The notes below the pieces were generated by a model. The model had not been told where the DNA came from, made no database searches, and saw only the letters and a list, made by a program, of their open reading frames with translations. Source: Pseudomonadota bacterium (GTDB taxonomy: Bacteria > Pseudomonadota > Gammaproteobacteria > Xanthomonadales > Xanthomonadaceae). From it: a stretch of 59,212 nt of DNA. The position numbers and the translations under genes are program-made. Numbering within the stretch: the first letter of the stretch is position 1; every line of letters starts with the position of its first letter. The DNA is taken from contig JAUMYP010000012.1 of assembly GCA_030528565.1 (NCBI GenBank), forward strand, positions 1,494 to 60,705, read 5' to 3'. Positions 1-9,673 of this stretch are shown here, piece by piece.

Positions 1-3000
1 AGGGACCCGAAGCCGCTGCCGTCGTGTTCACCACGCCGTCAGGACCTGCAGCACAGCCCACCAGCTTCACTTCGTTGTTGGCAATCGGGTACTCACCCGC
101 TTGCTCAACACCGGCAACCGTCTGCTTCCAGTACACCTTGCCAGACAGGCTGTTGGAAATCACCTTGACGCCTACATTGCCCAAGCTGCTGACAAGGTGC
201 AAGTTGAGAGTGCTGGCCGGTGGGTGACCAGTGACGCTATTGGCATAGTAGTCAGCCGGATCAACCTTGCTGGCATCCGTCGTCAAGGTCATTTCGACCT
301 TGTACTGAACACCGACCGGCATGGTATTAACACCCGGAGCAATGCGGATGGCGGTGGTTTCAGCAATCGGGAAGGCACAGCTGCCCATGAGACACCAACG
401 TGCAGGGTTCACCGAGCCATCAGCCAAGCTGTTGCCGGAATCACGCGGGTCACCGGAAATACTGGCCGGAGCATCCTTGGTGAGATAAATCTGCATGCCC
501 GGGTCTGCCGTAGTGCTCAGATTGGTCACCGCCTGCAATTTATAGGCACCAACATTGGCAATGCTGGTGGCAGGAGAACGACCACGGCTACCGTCTCCGC
601 TATAAGGCAGGACATCAATCCAGTGCGGAATACCCGGAGCTACGGCAGGCACACTGCCGGCTTGGTAAGCAATGGTGTATTTGAAGCTGTCACCGGGGCG
701 GATCACTGCCGGGGAGGCGGTTTTTTCCACCGCATAGGAGCTCAACACTTTGACCTTGAGCTGAACATTGCTGGCCTTGTCGCAGTCGGTGGCGCTGCCG
801 CCCACCATTTGCTGATACCTCGGCACCGTGGCATTGAAGCTGCATTTGGGGCCATAGTCATTGACTTCATCACCAGCCAGCACGTTGTTGCGCAGCACCG
901 CACCATCCGGCGCCGAGATGCTCACCCGGGCATTGAAGGTAATGGTGGCGAAATCAGCCAACGGGTTGGCAGCCCCCAAGGCCGCTTTCACGCCACTGCC
1001 GGTAAATACCCATTTGAGGATGGTGAAACCGGCATTTACCGGATCTGGGCCGTGTGTAAAGGCCACATTGACATTGGGTTGCAAGCCGCTGACCGCTTCA
1101 CTGCCGGCAACAAACTCCAGGTGCGGCGGCAGACGATCCTCGACGACGTAAGTACCCTGAATCCGCGGATAGTCGGTGTGGTAGCGCGGTTTGAGCGTAT
1201 AAGTCAGCTCATCGCCCAACCCAACATCATCGTTGTCTTTCAAATCTTGGGTGCCACGTTTGACCGTCTTTTTGACGCTCGATTGCGTCTTGCTCGGGAT
1301 CACTTCCAGGTGATCGCGCGGCCTGGCGTTGTTGATATGGCTAGCCTTCGGATCCGGGTTATAGCCCTTGGCGCGGTTGCGAATGATGACGCGCTTGTTA
1401 AGCACATCCGGATCGTGGGTCAGCGGGTTGTAAATCGGCTGCCCGGCGCTGCGCGTATCCTGGGTGCCGTTATTGACAGCGATACTGGCTGCCCACTTAT
1501 CGCGCAGAATCAGGCCGCGCACATACACATAGCGCACAGCACCCGGCGGGATCATGTCGTAATCTGCACGTACATAGACCAAGCCGCCTGCAGCCTCTGC
1601 CGCCTCCGGCGTGGTATGCCAAGTGATTCCGGCATGATCGCAATCGTCATCGTCATAGCTGGAGCCCGTCGGACTGCCATCTGAGTAGGGGCTATTCGAA
1701 GACGACGTATCAGAGAAGTACGGGCCCGCATTACGGCTGCCATAGCGAATGGTGGGCTCAGAGCCGCCTTCGGTGCCACGCTTCACAGTCCCCACCTTGA
1801 AAACCGGGCGCTCAGCGGTACCTGCTCCGAGTTGAATATCAAAGGCGGTACGGTCGATGATCTCGCACGTGAACACGTTCCGATGCGGGGCAAAGGCCTC
1901 GCTGGTGCTGTATATCACACGCGCACTGACCGACTGCCCCATGGCCAGATAGCTGACGATCTGGTCGCTTGTCCAGCTGGGATCCCTCACTGTGCCATAA
2001 GGCGGATCCAAACGATCGGAGCCACCGCCTTCGATCTTGGAATCAGGTGAGTACGCCTTGCTGACTTTTCCGCCCAACGTGTTGATGACGTTATGCGTCG
2101 CCTCATCGTTGTCGGTACGGTTGCCGAGAATGTCCTGATCGCTGATCGACTTGCCGGTATAGCCCAGCAACTTGATTTTGTGCGGTATCAATGTATCAGC
2201 GGGATAATTGGTGGTATTGACTGGTGTCCACAGTACCAACCCCTTATTGGCCACCCACCATTCCGCTGCCGGCACGTCAGAACCACCACCGACCTTGCTG
2301 ATATGGCGCGACAGAGTGGTATCGACTCCTTCCAAGCGGATAGCAACTTCAGTTCCAGCATAGCTTTGGATATGACAAGTGCCGCCGTTGGCGACGGTAT
2401 TGGCGTAATAAAGGGCACCGGGCGCCAACGGCTCACCCCTGTCATTGACGCGCTTGTACATATTGAAAGCGCCACCAGACTCGGCGCTTGGACTTCCCAT
2501 GTAGGGGCTACCACAACCTTGGGCAAATCCGCCAGTAGCTGCTGGCACACCATGCGGGGCTGTGCCATTGTGCCAATTGTCCAAAAGGGTGCCAGACGGA
2601 TAGCCACTGAAATCCACCCTGATCACCGGCTGCTTGCCGGGCACATCACTCAGCTGCTCGACCCCCTTGTTGCCCCAGCCATTGGGGTGGCGCGCCACCA
2701 AGCCGACCAATGGCTTGTGGAAAACGCCATCCTCCCCAGCAGGGCCATTGGCAAGCCGCATGCCAAAGGCATTCGGGTTGCCGTCATGGCTCATCTGCAC
2801 CACCACGTCATAGAACGGCGCGGCACTGACGGTGAGTTCACGCGATTGGCCTGCAGGCAAAGGAGCCGGATTGAGCACAGTTGTGCCATTGCCATTGGAT
2901 TCCAGGGTGAATGTCGGCTCAATTTTGGCGCCGTTCGGGGCGGTGCCGGCCACCACGCCATCGAAGATCACATTGCGCGCCGTGTCCGCGCCAATCGCGG

Positions 3001-3418
3001 CGATGACACAGGTCAGCTCGGTGCGGTCAGAGGAAACCTGACTGCCAGCATTACAAGCAGCTGGAACATTGCGCCACCGCGCTTTGCTGGCATCGGGCAG
3101 CTTGGCCTTGATGCGAATATTGCTGTCAGCACCAGAAGCATTGGTGGAAATGCCGACTTCGTACCCGAACAAATCATGAGTACGCACTCGATTGTTGGTC
3201 GCGCTGCTGTCGTAACCTGCACTATCGATAGCGTCAAAACCCGGCGTACCGTCATATTTGACAGTTGCCGTTAACTTGTTGACCTGCGCATGCAGCTGCG
3301 GGGCAGCAAGCGCCATCACCAAGACAAGCGCAGCCAGTGAGCCTTGCTTTTTCACAGCCTCACTGCTGGGAGCAATTGCCATTGCCAGTTTGCGGAAGGT
3401 TTTGAGCAATGCGTACAT
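1..3418 (-). CDS. Large secreted DUF11 / SdrD-B-like repeat protein (C-terminus outside the window)
   Basis: The frame is open from an ATG at 3418 to the left edge, about 1,139 codons without a stop, so the 3' end is missing. A long positively charged N-region precedes a hydrophobic stretch ending LAAPQLHAQ, a plausible signal peptide cut near residue 43. Around residues 700-890 and 890-1080 there are two modules with the DUF11 pattern (KKTVKRG...GDELTYTL and VEKTASPAVIRPGDSFKYTI). From about residue 1085 a SdrD-B-like module begins (LSGKVYWKQTVAGVEQAGEY). Such modules build rod-like surface proteins. It is the third gene of an operon after a beta-barrel and an OmpA-type protein, which suggests export and display at the outer surface. 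The function is inferred; ligand and anchoring cannot be judged without the C-terminus. The Shine-Dalgarno sequence is weak. Confidence 0.8.
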   Translation of the reverse strand, partial: MYALLKTFRKLAMAIAPSSEAVKKQGSLAALVLVMALAAPQLHAQVNKLTATVKYDGTPGFDAIDSAGYDSSATNNRVRTHDLFGYEVGISTNASGADSNIRIKAKLPDASKARWRNVPAACNAGSQVSSDRTELTCVIAAIGADTARNVIFDGVVAGTAPNGAKIEPTFTLESNGNGTTVLNPAPLPAGQSRELTVSAAPFYDVVVQMSHDGNPNAFGMRLANGPAGEDGVFHKPLVGLVARHPNGWGNKGVEQLSDVPGKQPVIRVDFSGYPSGTLLDNWHNGTAPHGVPAATGGFAQGCGSPYMGSPSAESGGAFNMYKRVNDRGEPLAPGALYYANTVANGGTCHIQSYAGTEVAIRLEGVDTTLSRHISKVGGGSDVPAAEWWVANKGLVLWTPVNTTNYPADTLIPHKIKLLGYTGKSISDQDILGNRTDNDEATHNVINTLGGKVSKAYSPDSKIEGGGSDRLDPPYGTVRDPSWTSDQIVSYLAMGQSVSARVIYSTSEAFAPHRNVFTCEIIDRTAFDIQLGAGTAERPVFKVGTVKRGTEGGSEPTIRYGSRNAGPYFSDTSSSNSPYSDGSPTGSSYDDDDCDHAGITWHTTPEAAEAAGGLVYVRADYDMIPPGAVRYVYVRGLILRDKWAASIAVNNGTQDTRSAGQPIYNPLTHDPDVLNKRVIIRNRAKGYNPDPKASHINNARPRDHLEVIPSKTQSSVKKTVKRGTQDLKDNDDVGLGDELTYTLKPRYHTDYPRIQGTYVVEDRLPPHLEFVAGSEAVSGLQPNVNVAFTHGPDPVNAGFTILKWVFTGSGVKAALGAANPLADFATITFNARVSISAPDGAVLRNNVLAGDEVNDYGPKCSFNATVPRYQQMVGGSATDCDKASNVQLKVKVLSSYAVEKTASPAVIRPGDSFKYTIAYQAGSVPAVAPGIPHWIDVLPYSGDGSRGRSPATSIANVGAYKLQAVTNLSTTADPGMQIYLTKDAPASISGDPRDSGNSLADGSVNPARWCLMGSCAFPIAETTAIRIAPGVNTMPVGVQYKVEMTLTTDASKVDPADYYANSVTGHPPASTLNLHLVSSLGNVGVKVISNSLSGKVYWKQTVAGVEQAGEYPIANNEVKLVGCAAGPDGVVNTTAAASGP

Positions 3419-3444
3419 GAACTTCAATCTCTTTTTGTTTCTTT

Positions 3445-3467
3445 ACCCGGCAACTTTGTCGCCGGGT
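3445..3467. other. Intercistronic hairpin before the DUF11 gene
   Basis: A perfect inverted repeat, ACCCGGC and GCCGGGT around a 9-nt loop, sits between the OmpA-type gene and the DUF11 gene, about 27 nt before the latter's ATG. On the transcribed (minus) strand it is followed by an A-rich stretch, not a T-tract, so it is not a classical terminator. It could set transcript stability or differential expression inside the operon. Confidence 0.5.
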
Positions 3468-3507
3468 GTCACATGCAGACACGTATTATCTGCAGCCCCT
3501 TTATCCG

Positions 3508-4563
3508 TTACGGCGTGCGCCTGACACCTACAACTTCCACACTAACACGGCGGTCAGGCTGCAAACAGGCGGTCAGTGCGGGCGTTGCGCGCTCACCCTG
3601 ACAGTGGCTGGTTTGTCCGCCCGGCTGGCTTTCACCTACACCGAAGGCCTCGATTGGCGCACTCACACCCCGGCCCTGCAGATATTGCTTGACGGTTTGG
3701 GCACGCTGTTCAGACAGGCGCTGGTTGTATGCCACGCCACCCAGGCGGTCGGTATGGCCAATCAGGCGAATGCTATTGACCGAAACATAGGCGCTGCTGA
3801 GGCGAGCAGCCAGTTCGTCCAAACGCGCCTTGCCTTGCGGCAACAACCCAGCGAGAGTGCCCTGGTTAAAGCGGAACAGGGCATCGGCAGCGATATCAAA
3901 GCGCTCAGTGGTCGGTGCCGGTGCAGGCACAGCAGGTGCCGGGGGAGCAGGCGGCGGCAAGCAGGCAGCCGCACGCTCTTCAGCCTTTTTCAGCCAATCT
4001 TCGGCAATCTGGATATAGGGCTTGGCATGTCGCCAGCCGCCATCGTGGATTTCATTGCCAGCATGCACCAGCTCTACTTCACCACAGGCAGTGGCTTGTG
4101 CTGCACAGGAGAAACCAGCATGCGTTTTCAGGCCATTGAATTTATCCCAAAGATCTTCGCGCAGGCGCTGCGCATTGTTGACCAGCGGGGTTTCCATACC
4201 CGGGTTTTGCTTGCCTTCCAGTGCAACAACGATACGGGCGGACTCAGACAATGCAGCCTGCGGATAGCCACCACGATCATTGCGGGTGTATTCGTGGAAG
4301 CTGGTATCCAGCCAGCATTGCGCTTTGGACAGATGGTAGTCATCGACACGGATACCGCTGTCGTTCAGCGCCTTGATACGGCCTTGCAGTTGTTCATAAG
4401 CGGCATGATCAGCACGGATGGCATGGCCGCTGATACGGTCTTTGGCAGCATTGAGTTCTTGTGCCATAAGCGGGCTGGTGATGAATGCCAGCGCCAATAC
4501 GGCCGCGCCCAAGACGCCTGCCAGGGTGTGGTTATGCAATTGTGCTTGAGTATTGCTGTTCAT
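3508..4563 (-). CDS. OmpA-family protein with C-terminal peptidoglycan-binding domain
   Basis: 351 aa. A hydrophobic N-terminus ending PLMAQ (about residue 35) looks like a signal peptide. A middle region with several Cys is followed by a Pro/Ala-rich linker (about 205-220). The C-terminal OmpA-like domain shows the pattern IRLIGHTDRLG, then LSEQRAQTVKQYL and a terminal RRVSVEV, which in this family binds peptidoglycan. There is no recognisable OmpA barrel at the N-terminus, so this is a periplasmic or membrane-linked OmpA-C protein. A good Shine-Dalgarno (GAGGAA) lies before the ATG, only 9 nt after the stop of the upstream barrel gene, so the two are probably cotranslated. It likely tethers the barrel/DUF11 system to the cell wall (inference). 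Confidence 0.85.
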   Translation of the reverse strand: MNSNTQAQLHNHTLAGVLGAAVLALAFITSPLMAQELNAAKDRISGHAIRADHAAYEQLQGRIKALNDSGIRVDDYHLSKAQCWLDTSFHEYTRNDRGGYPQAALSESARIVVALEGKQNPGMETPLVNNAQRLREDLWDKFNGLKTHAGFSCAAQATACGEVELVHAGNEIHDGGWRHAKPYIQIAEDWLKKAEERAAACLPPPAPPAPAVPAPAPTTERFDIAADALFRFNQGTLAGLLPQGKARLDELAARLSSAYVSVNSIRLIGHTDRLGGVAYNQRLSEQRAQTVKQYLQGRGVSAPIEAFGVGESQPGGQTSHCQGERATPALTACLQPDRRVSVEVVGVRRTP

Positions 4564-4572
4564 GGTTTTTCC

Positions 4573-7500
4573 TCAGCGCGGCAGGGCAGGATTGATTGCG
4601 GGCTTGCCACGATTAAACAGGTTTTCGTCGAACTTGAAGCGCAGGCGCAAATATGCACCCTGGTTGGTGTATTCGCCGGAGGCCAAATCGTCGGCACGGA
4701 AGCCGCGCACGTTATAGCCTGCAGACAGCCAGAGATTGGAAGTAATCAAATAGCCCACTTCCGCACCCAAGGCATATTGGGTGGCACTGCCAGGACTCCA
4801 CATGCCATAGCTCATCAGGCTTACATCCCAACGCTCGCTGATGTCATGAGTCAGGCGCGCGCCGACCATATAGGCGTTATAGCGGCTGGGGCCCTCTTTG
4901 AAATAATTGGTCTGCTGCTTGCCCGCCACACGACCGCTAACCCACCAGGTACGGCTTGGATGCCAGTCGGCATGAATGCTGATGATGTGTTTGTCGTAGC
5001 TATTGGAAAGCTCAAGCAGGCTGCCCGAAGGATTGTTCCAGTTATCATTGGGCAGGGTGTCGCGGCGCGTCCAGTATTCGTACTTGCCCAGCACATTGAG
5101 ACGGTTGGTATCGGTATCGCGGTAAGCAAAGCCCGCCTGGAAGCGGTTTTCGTAGCTGTCCTTGCGACCGCTGCCGTATTTGTTGAGCAGGTAGTAGTTG
5201 CGCGCCAGTACGGTCCAGTCACGACTCAATTTGCGCGCCACCGTGGCTGTAGAAAGCCAGCTGTCATAATCGCCAATTTGCCAGGTGCTGCCAGTGCCTG
5301 CTCCCGTACCCGTGCCATGGCCGGTACCGTAGCCGGGGAAGCCGTTGTTTTGCGTACGCCGCCACTCCACGCGACCATTAACCAGCCACAGCTCGTCGGG
5401 GCGCCACTCTGCCGAAACGCTGGCTGCCGTAGCCGAATTGCCATTGCCATCAAGAATCTGCAAACGCTCAAAACCGGTTTGAACGCTCAGATTTTCACTG
5501 ATATGCCAGAGATTGCGCAGACCGCTGGCCCACTGTGCCTGACGGGCGCTGAAGGCATCATACATACGGTATTCGCTAAATACCGTGCCCCCTTCCATGT
5601 ACTCACTGTCTAGCCCCAATACGAAAGCATTGGTTTCATAGGGGCTGGGCGTACGCTTGCCGGTCAGTGGGTCAAGTACACCCTCGCTGGTGGCCACACT
5701 GCTAAGCCCGGTATTCCATTCGTAGCGTCCGTACAGGCGGGTCTTTTCATGCACACGGAAGCCTGCACCCAGCGCAGCACGACGGTGTTCGTTATTGCTC
5801 AGATTTTGTTCTGCTTCGGCGTTGAGCTCAAAACGCTCGGTGGGGCGATAGGTCAGCCCCAAACGCAAAGCAGTGTATTCCACCGGCACACCAGCAAGCC
5901 CATTGCCTACCCAGCTACCGTAGCCACTGCTCCAGCCGCCACCGGTGTTGTACATGTTTTGCCCGGTATAGGGATTAAGTGCGATGGAGGAGTCGCCATA
6001 GAAGCCCCCACCAAAACCGGGTGAAACCACACCCACACCAAAAGGTGCGGTCAAATTGCCTGGTATGGAAAGGCCATTGCCCAAGCCATTACCCGCATGC
6101 TCACTGACATGGTTGGCGCCAATTTCCAACGAGAGCTTGCTATTGGGCTGATAGCCCAGGCCAAGCTGCGCCTGGGTACGCTCTGAGCTGCTGTATTTGT
6201 CTTCAATCCAGTTGGCACGCGAGAAAATACGCCAAGCTGGCGTACTCTCCGCAGTCGGTTTGCCCAGCAGCCAGCCTGCATCCAAGCCAGCCTGGCGACG
6301 GCCGCCCAAGTAGGAAGATGCAGGATTGTTGAAGTTGGCATCGCTTTCGCCATACCAGGCCAACAAGCTGAATTGCTGCCCGGCATGACCAAATTCGGCA
6401 CGCCAGGCATCGCCCTCTACCTGTTGCTGGCCAGGCTGGGCGTGCAGCGTATAAATATTGCCGCCTGCCGAGTTGATTGCACTACGGGTACGGGCATATT
6501 CGCCGCGCAGCCAAGTACGCTCACCCATATTCCACGTAGCATTGACGCTCCCCATCTGGAACGGTGCCAATGGGTTTTCGTCCTTGACATAGCCGCCGCC
6601 CACATCAAAGGCAGTTCCCAGACGATATTGACCGTTGACCCCGTAGACCCAGAAGGTTTTGCCCCCCTGATCAATCTCATAAGTGATGCGAACCGAGACC
6701 GGGTTCAGTGCTTCATCAACGGAGGGCACCGGCAAATTGAACAGAATCCGCCCACTGAACGGCTCAAAGCTGTAGTCAGTGAAGCGCGCCAGTTGCTTGA
6801 CCGAAACAATGCGCGATGGTGCATGCCGGTCACGCACTACCAGCTCAATGCGCTCACTGCCCAGCACGGCACGGCTGCTATTGCTGACTGTGTAGGGGCC
6901 GGACAGGCCACGACCGGGGAATTCTTCGACCACCTGACGAAGGTTGTCATCAGAGGCAAAAACATCCAGGTAGCCGTTGTCGTTTTCCAGGTGGGCGCGA
7001 ACACCGGTCAAACCACGGTTGTATTGCCCCAAATCACGCACTTGCGTGCTGGCAACATTCCCTTGCCCTGCACGCTGACTGAAGCCATCACCAGTGGTGA
7101 TATCACCATACATCAGGTAATGACGGTCTTTGTCCAGACGCAAATAAAGGCGGGAATTGCTGCGCGCTTCAAAGCCTGTTATCGAAGCATCGCCATACAC
7201 CGGATACCAGCGTTCGGGATCCAGGTCACGGAACAAACGATCGCGATTGGGCTTATCGCTGTCATAGGCCATGGTGAGCAGCGCATCACCTTTGACCTTG
7301 CCTTTCAAGAAGAAAGCGGTACGCAGCGCCGCATGACGCTTGCCATCCCCGCTGCTGCGCGACCAGCTATTGATGCGTTCCTCAAAACCATCATCCGGAC
7401 GAGCCGGCTGAACAAACTTGCGATCAAAGCTGATGATGCCTTCGACAATACCCACCGCCAGCATGTCGCGCAGCTCGGGTACAAAGGTGATTGCGCCACG

Positions 7501-7983
7501 CGCAACCGAACCCCCGGCAATAACCTGTACTTCTACCTGCTGCGGCTCAACCGGAGCCAGCAACCAGACATCAGCCACGCCATCTTTCGCGTTGATTTGG
7601 AAACCAGGGGTAACGCTGTCGATATCGCCGGTAATCAGTCCAAATTCATCGCTATTGGCACCAGGAAGCTGAAAGCGCCCATTGGAAGCCTGCAGGGTGA
7701 CAACGGTATCACCCTGCACGCGCTGGCCTTCAACATTGAAAAGCTCAATCTTCAGCTTGGCAGGCGTCTGACCATCTGCCGGCAGGCTATCGCGCTCCAC
7801 ACTGACCTGGATGCGATCAACCTCCTGGACACCTTGGCGACCTATGGCACTGCCCAACGGCACTTCTGCTGCAACATCCCGGAATTGTGCATTTGCCGAA
7901 GGCGCTGCAACAAGACCAATGGAAAGCGCAAGATAAAGGCGTGAAAAGCGCAATTTGTCGGAAGAGGTTGTTTTTTGGAACAT
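4573..7983 (-). CDS. Outer-membrane beta-barrel protein with N-terminal Big_1 (invasin-type) domain
   Basis: About 1,136 aa from the ATG at 7983; a GTG in frame at 7995 is an alternative start. The signal peptide ends near SANAQ. Residues around 55-130 match the Big_1 invasin/intimin Ig pattern (SLPADGQTPAKLKIELF). The remaining ~900 residues are rich in alternating aromatic/polar segments typical of transmembrane beta-strands, and the chain ends with LRLRFKF, a strand-like segment as in barrel proteins, followed by a short tail. A Gly/Thr-rich stretch (GTGHGTGTGAGTG) looks like an external loop. It is the first gene of a minus-strand operon with the OmpA-type and DUF11 proteins. It resembles neither a classical usher nor a TonB-dependent receptor with a plug. 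A role in export or assembly of the DUF11 protein is inference. Confidence 0.75.
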   Translation of the reverse strand: MFQKTTSSDKLRFSRLYLALSIGLVAAPSANAQFRDVAAEVPLGSAIGRQGVQEVDRIQVSVERDSLPADGQTPAKLKIELFNVEGQRVQGDTVVTLQASNGRFQLPGANSDEFGLITGDIDSVTPGFQINAKDGVADVWLLAPVEPQQVEVQVIAGGSVARGAITFVPELRDMLAVGIVEGIISFDRKFVQPARPDDGFEERINSWSRSSGDGKRHAALRTAFFLKGKVKGDALLTMAYDSDKPNRDRLFRDLDPERWYPVYGDASITGFEARSNSRLYLRLDKDRHYLMYGDITTGDGFSQRAGQGNVASTQVRDLGQYNRGLTGVRAHLENDNGYLDVFASDDNLRQVVEEFPGRGLSGPYTVSNSSRAVLGSERIELVVRDRHAPSRIVSVKQLARFTDYSFEPFSGRILFNLPVPSVDEALNPVSVRITYEIDQGGKTFWVYGVNGQYRLGTAFDVGGGYVKDENPLAPFQMGSVNATWNMGERTWLRGEYARTRSAINSAGGNIYTLHAQPGQQQVEGDAWRAEFGHAGQQFSLLAWYGESDANFNNPASSYLGGRRQAGLDAGWLLGKPTAESTPAWRIFSRANWIEDKYSSSERTQAQLGLGYQPNSKLSLEIGANHVSEHAGNGLGNGLSIPGNLTAPFGVGVVSPGFGGGFYGDSSIALNPYTGQNMYNTGGGWSSGYGSWVGNGLAGVPVEYTALRLGLTYRPTERFELNAEAEQNLSNNEHRRAALGAGFRVHEKTRLYGRYEWNTGLSSVATSEGVLDPLTGKRTPSPYETNAFVLGLDSEYMEGGTVFSEYRMYDAFSARQAQWASGLRNLWHISENLSVQTGFERLQILDGNGNSATAASVSAEWRPDELWLVNGRVEWRRTQNNGFPGYGTGHGTGTGAGTGSTWQIGDYDSWLSTATVARKLSRDWTVLARNYYLLNKYGSGRKDSYENRFQAGFAYRDTDTNRLNVLGKYEYWTRRDTLPNDNWNNPSGSLLELSNSYDKHIISIHADWHPSRTWWVSGRVAGKQQTNYFKEGPSRYNAYMVGARLTHDISERWDVSLMSYGMWSPGSATQYALGAEVGYLITSNLWLSAGYNVRGFRADDLASGEYTNQGAYLRLRFKFDENLFNRGKPAINPALPR

Positions 7984-8465
7984 GACTGTGGCCACTCAAA
8001 ACCCGACCAGGACAAACTTCTGGCACTGGAAATTCTGACGATAAGGTAAACGAAAAGATCCCGCAATTTTTTGCAAACCCTACCCCCTATACAACAACGC
8101 CAACGCAGCAACCAACTGGTATTGCGCCGACACTTCAAAGTTCCCAGCTACCCGAGAAATGCAAAGTGTGATGAATCTTACAAAATTTTGGTCACTCAAA
8201 CAACTATTTAACCCTACCGCAACTCCCGAGCCCGTAATGACGCACAGTTCGAACATGCCGCGGGATACAGCTGCTTACCTCCCTGCTACCAACACAGGCC
8301 CAGATAGCGCAATCAGTTGCCGCGATAGTGGGCTTCCATGCATCACATGAAGGCAGCAAATGCCTCTCTGCCGGTTTCACGTCCGCGCCCTGATTCAGAT
8401 CGCAAGCGCCTGACAATAGATGCGGCTCAGCGCTCGGAATTGCCTTTCGATTCGACGTGCATGAG
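7984..8465. other. Intergenic region upstream of the barrel operon
   Basis: No convincing gene on either strand. On the minus strand TTGTTT and TAAGAT with a 17-bp spacer (8175-8203) is a possible promoter for the barrel operon and would give a leader of about 190 nt. A short hairpin (GGCAG/CTGCC around 8351-8371) lies nearer the preceding gene and has only a weak T-run. I looked for c-di-GMP and cobalamin riboswitch cores and found neither. Confidence 0.35.
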
Positions 8466-9515
8466 TTACTGCTCGGAATTGAAGTTAAAAGTACGACGGG
8501 TCGTCACTGGCTCGTCAATGGGCTGGAAACGCCAGCGACGCACGGTATTGAGCACTTCGTTGTTGAACACGCGCGGCGGGTTGGCATTGACTACACGGGC
8601 AGAAGTGACAGCGCCATTGGTGCCTACGGTAAATTCCACCTGTACCGAACCCGATAGGCCACTGCGCAGGGCCTCGGCCGGGTAACGCGGTTGCGGCGCA
8701 CTGATGGCGCGCAGTTCGGTATTGCGTTTGACCGGTGCAGGTGCAGGCGCAGGTGCCGGTGAAGGCGCTGTCTGCTGCTGTTGCTGGGTCGCGGCCGCGG
8801 CGGCTGCCTGACGCTGGGCGGCTGCACGTTGCTCGGCCTGGCGGCGTTCTTCTGCTTCACGCGCACTGGCTTGCTGGCGCTGCTGCTCTTCGGCGGCGCG
8901 AAGCTCTTCCAGGCGGCGCTCTTCAGCGCGCTGCGCCGCCAACTGCTGTGCAGCCTGCTGCTGCATGCGCTGCTGTTCTTCCTGGCGCTTTTTTTCCAGC
9001 TCCTGGCGACGTGCCTCATCCGGCTGTGCATTCTGCTGGCGTTGCGCGGTCAGATTTTCGGCATCGGCGATACCGGTCTTCAGCCGGGGTAGTGCCGGAG
9101 CATTGGGATCGGTTTTCTCAAGCAGAGCGTACAGGCGCTTGGCCTCGGCAATATCATCGCGAGTAATAGCCTGCTCAGCCGCAATCAGGGCGTAGGGCTG
9201 CAAGTCTGCCAGTGCGCTGGCTACAGCAGCATCGCCATTGCCGCCTTTATCCCGCAATGCCAGGTAATACTCCATGGCGTTATTGCCCGCCGGAGCATAC
9301 AGGCGCTGCTCAGAAACCGCCTGGGCAGCTGCATTTTGCAATTCTCCCGCACTCATGGCGGAGACTTCCGACGATATTGCGGGTTGTTCTGCGGGCAACA
9401 CCGCAGTTTTTGCTTCATCCGCCTGCTCGCCACCACTACCGCCACAAGCAGTAACAACACTCAGCAAGGTGCCCAATAACGCACCTCGCACCCAACCCTG
9501 TATCTTTTGCGGCAT
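8466..9515 (-). CDS. TonB C-terminal-domain lipoprotein
   Basis: 349 aa. The N-terminus has a lipobox (SVVTAC, lipidated Cys at 24) followed by Gly-Gly-Ser. Residues about 40-155 look helical and repeat-like. About 165-250 is a long Gln/Glu/Arg/Ala-rich coiled coil, then a Pro/Ala linker, then a TonB C-terminal domain (PRYPAEALRSGLSGSVQVEF ... NTVRRWRFQP). Family members transmit inner-membrane energy to outer-membrane receptors, but they normally carry an N-terminal transmembrane helix. Here the anchor is lipid and there is no Asp at +2, so an outer-membrane destination is possible. It lies upstream of the barrel operon in the same direction, separated by about 480 bp. TonB-like lipoproteins of this kind are probably structural or regulatory; the exact role is unknown. 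Confidence 0.8.
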   Translation of the reverse strand: MPQKIQGWVRGALLGTLLSVVTACGGSGGEQADEAKTAVLPAEQPAISSEVSAMSAGELQNAAAQAVSEQRLYAPAGNNAMEYYLALRDKGGNGDAAVASALADLQPYALIAAEQAITRDDIAEAKRLYALLEKTDPNAPALPRLKTGIADAENLTAQRQQNAQPDEARRQELEKKRQEEQQRMQQQAAQQLAAQRAEERRLEELRAAEEQQRQQASAREAEERRQAEQRAAAQRQAAAAAATQQQQQTAPSPAPAPAPAPVKRNTELRAISAPQPRYPAEALRSGLSGSVQVEFTVGTNGAVTSARVVNANPPRVFNNEVLNTVRRWRFQPIDEPVTTRRTFNFNSEQ

Positions 9516-9673
9516 ATACGGTTTCCCCGAAACAAAGTGAACTGGCCATTCCCAAACCCGCAGCCCAACACTTTATCCCTGTCAGTTTGTCAAGCGAGCC
9601 TACTGCATTGTGTGCCAGCCACTTAGATGCGACAAGGTGGCACTGTCATTTACCTCAAAAACCGCGATACTGT

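Noticed and set aside
101-7944. Long open frames on the plus strand (about 101-1684, 2093-3274, 3466-5613 and 6373-7944)
   Set aside because: They run opposite to the DUF11, OmpA-type and barrel genes and read as antisense shadows: no domain pattern, signal peptide or ribosome binding site, and the minus-strand frames carry clear family motifs.
8204-8465. Possible c-di-GMP-I or cobalamin riboswitch before the barrel operon
   Set aside because: Fragments such as GGTAGCAGGGAGGTAAG look suggestive, but the conserved cores (for example GGGACGCAAAGCC) are absent on both strands.
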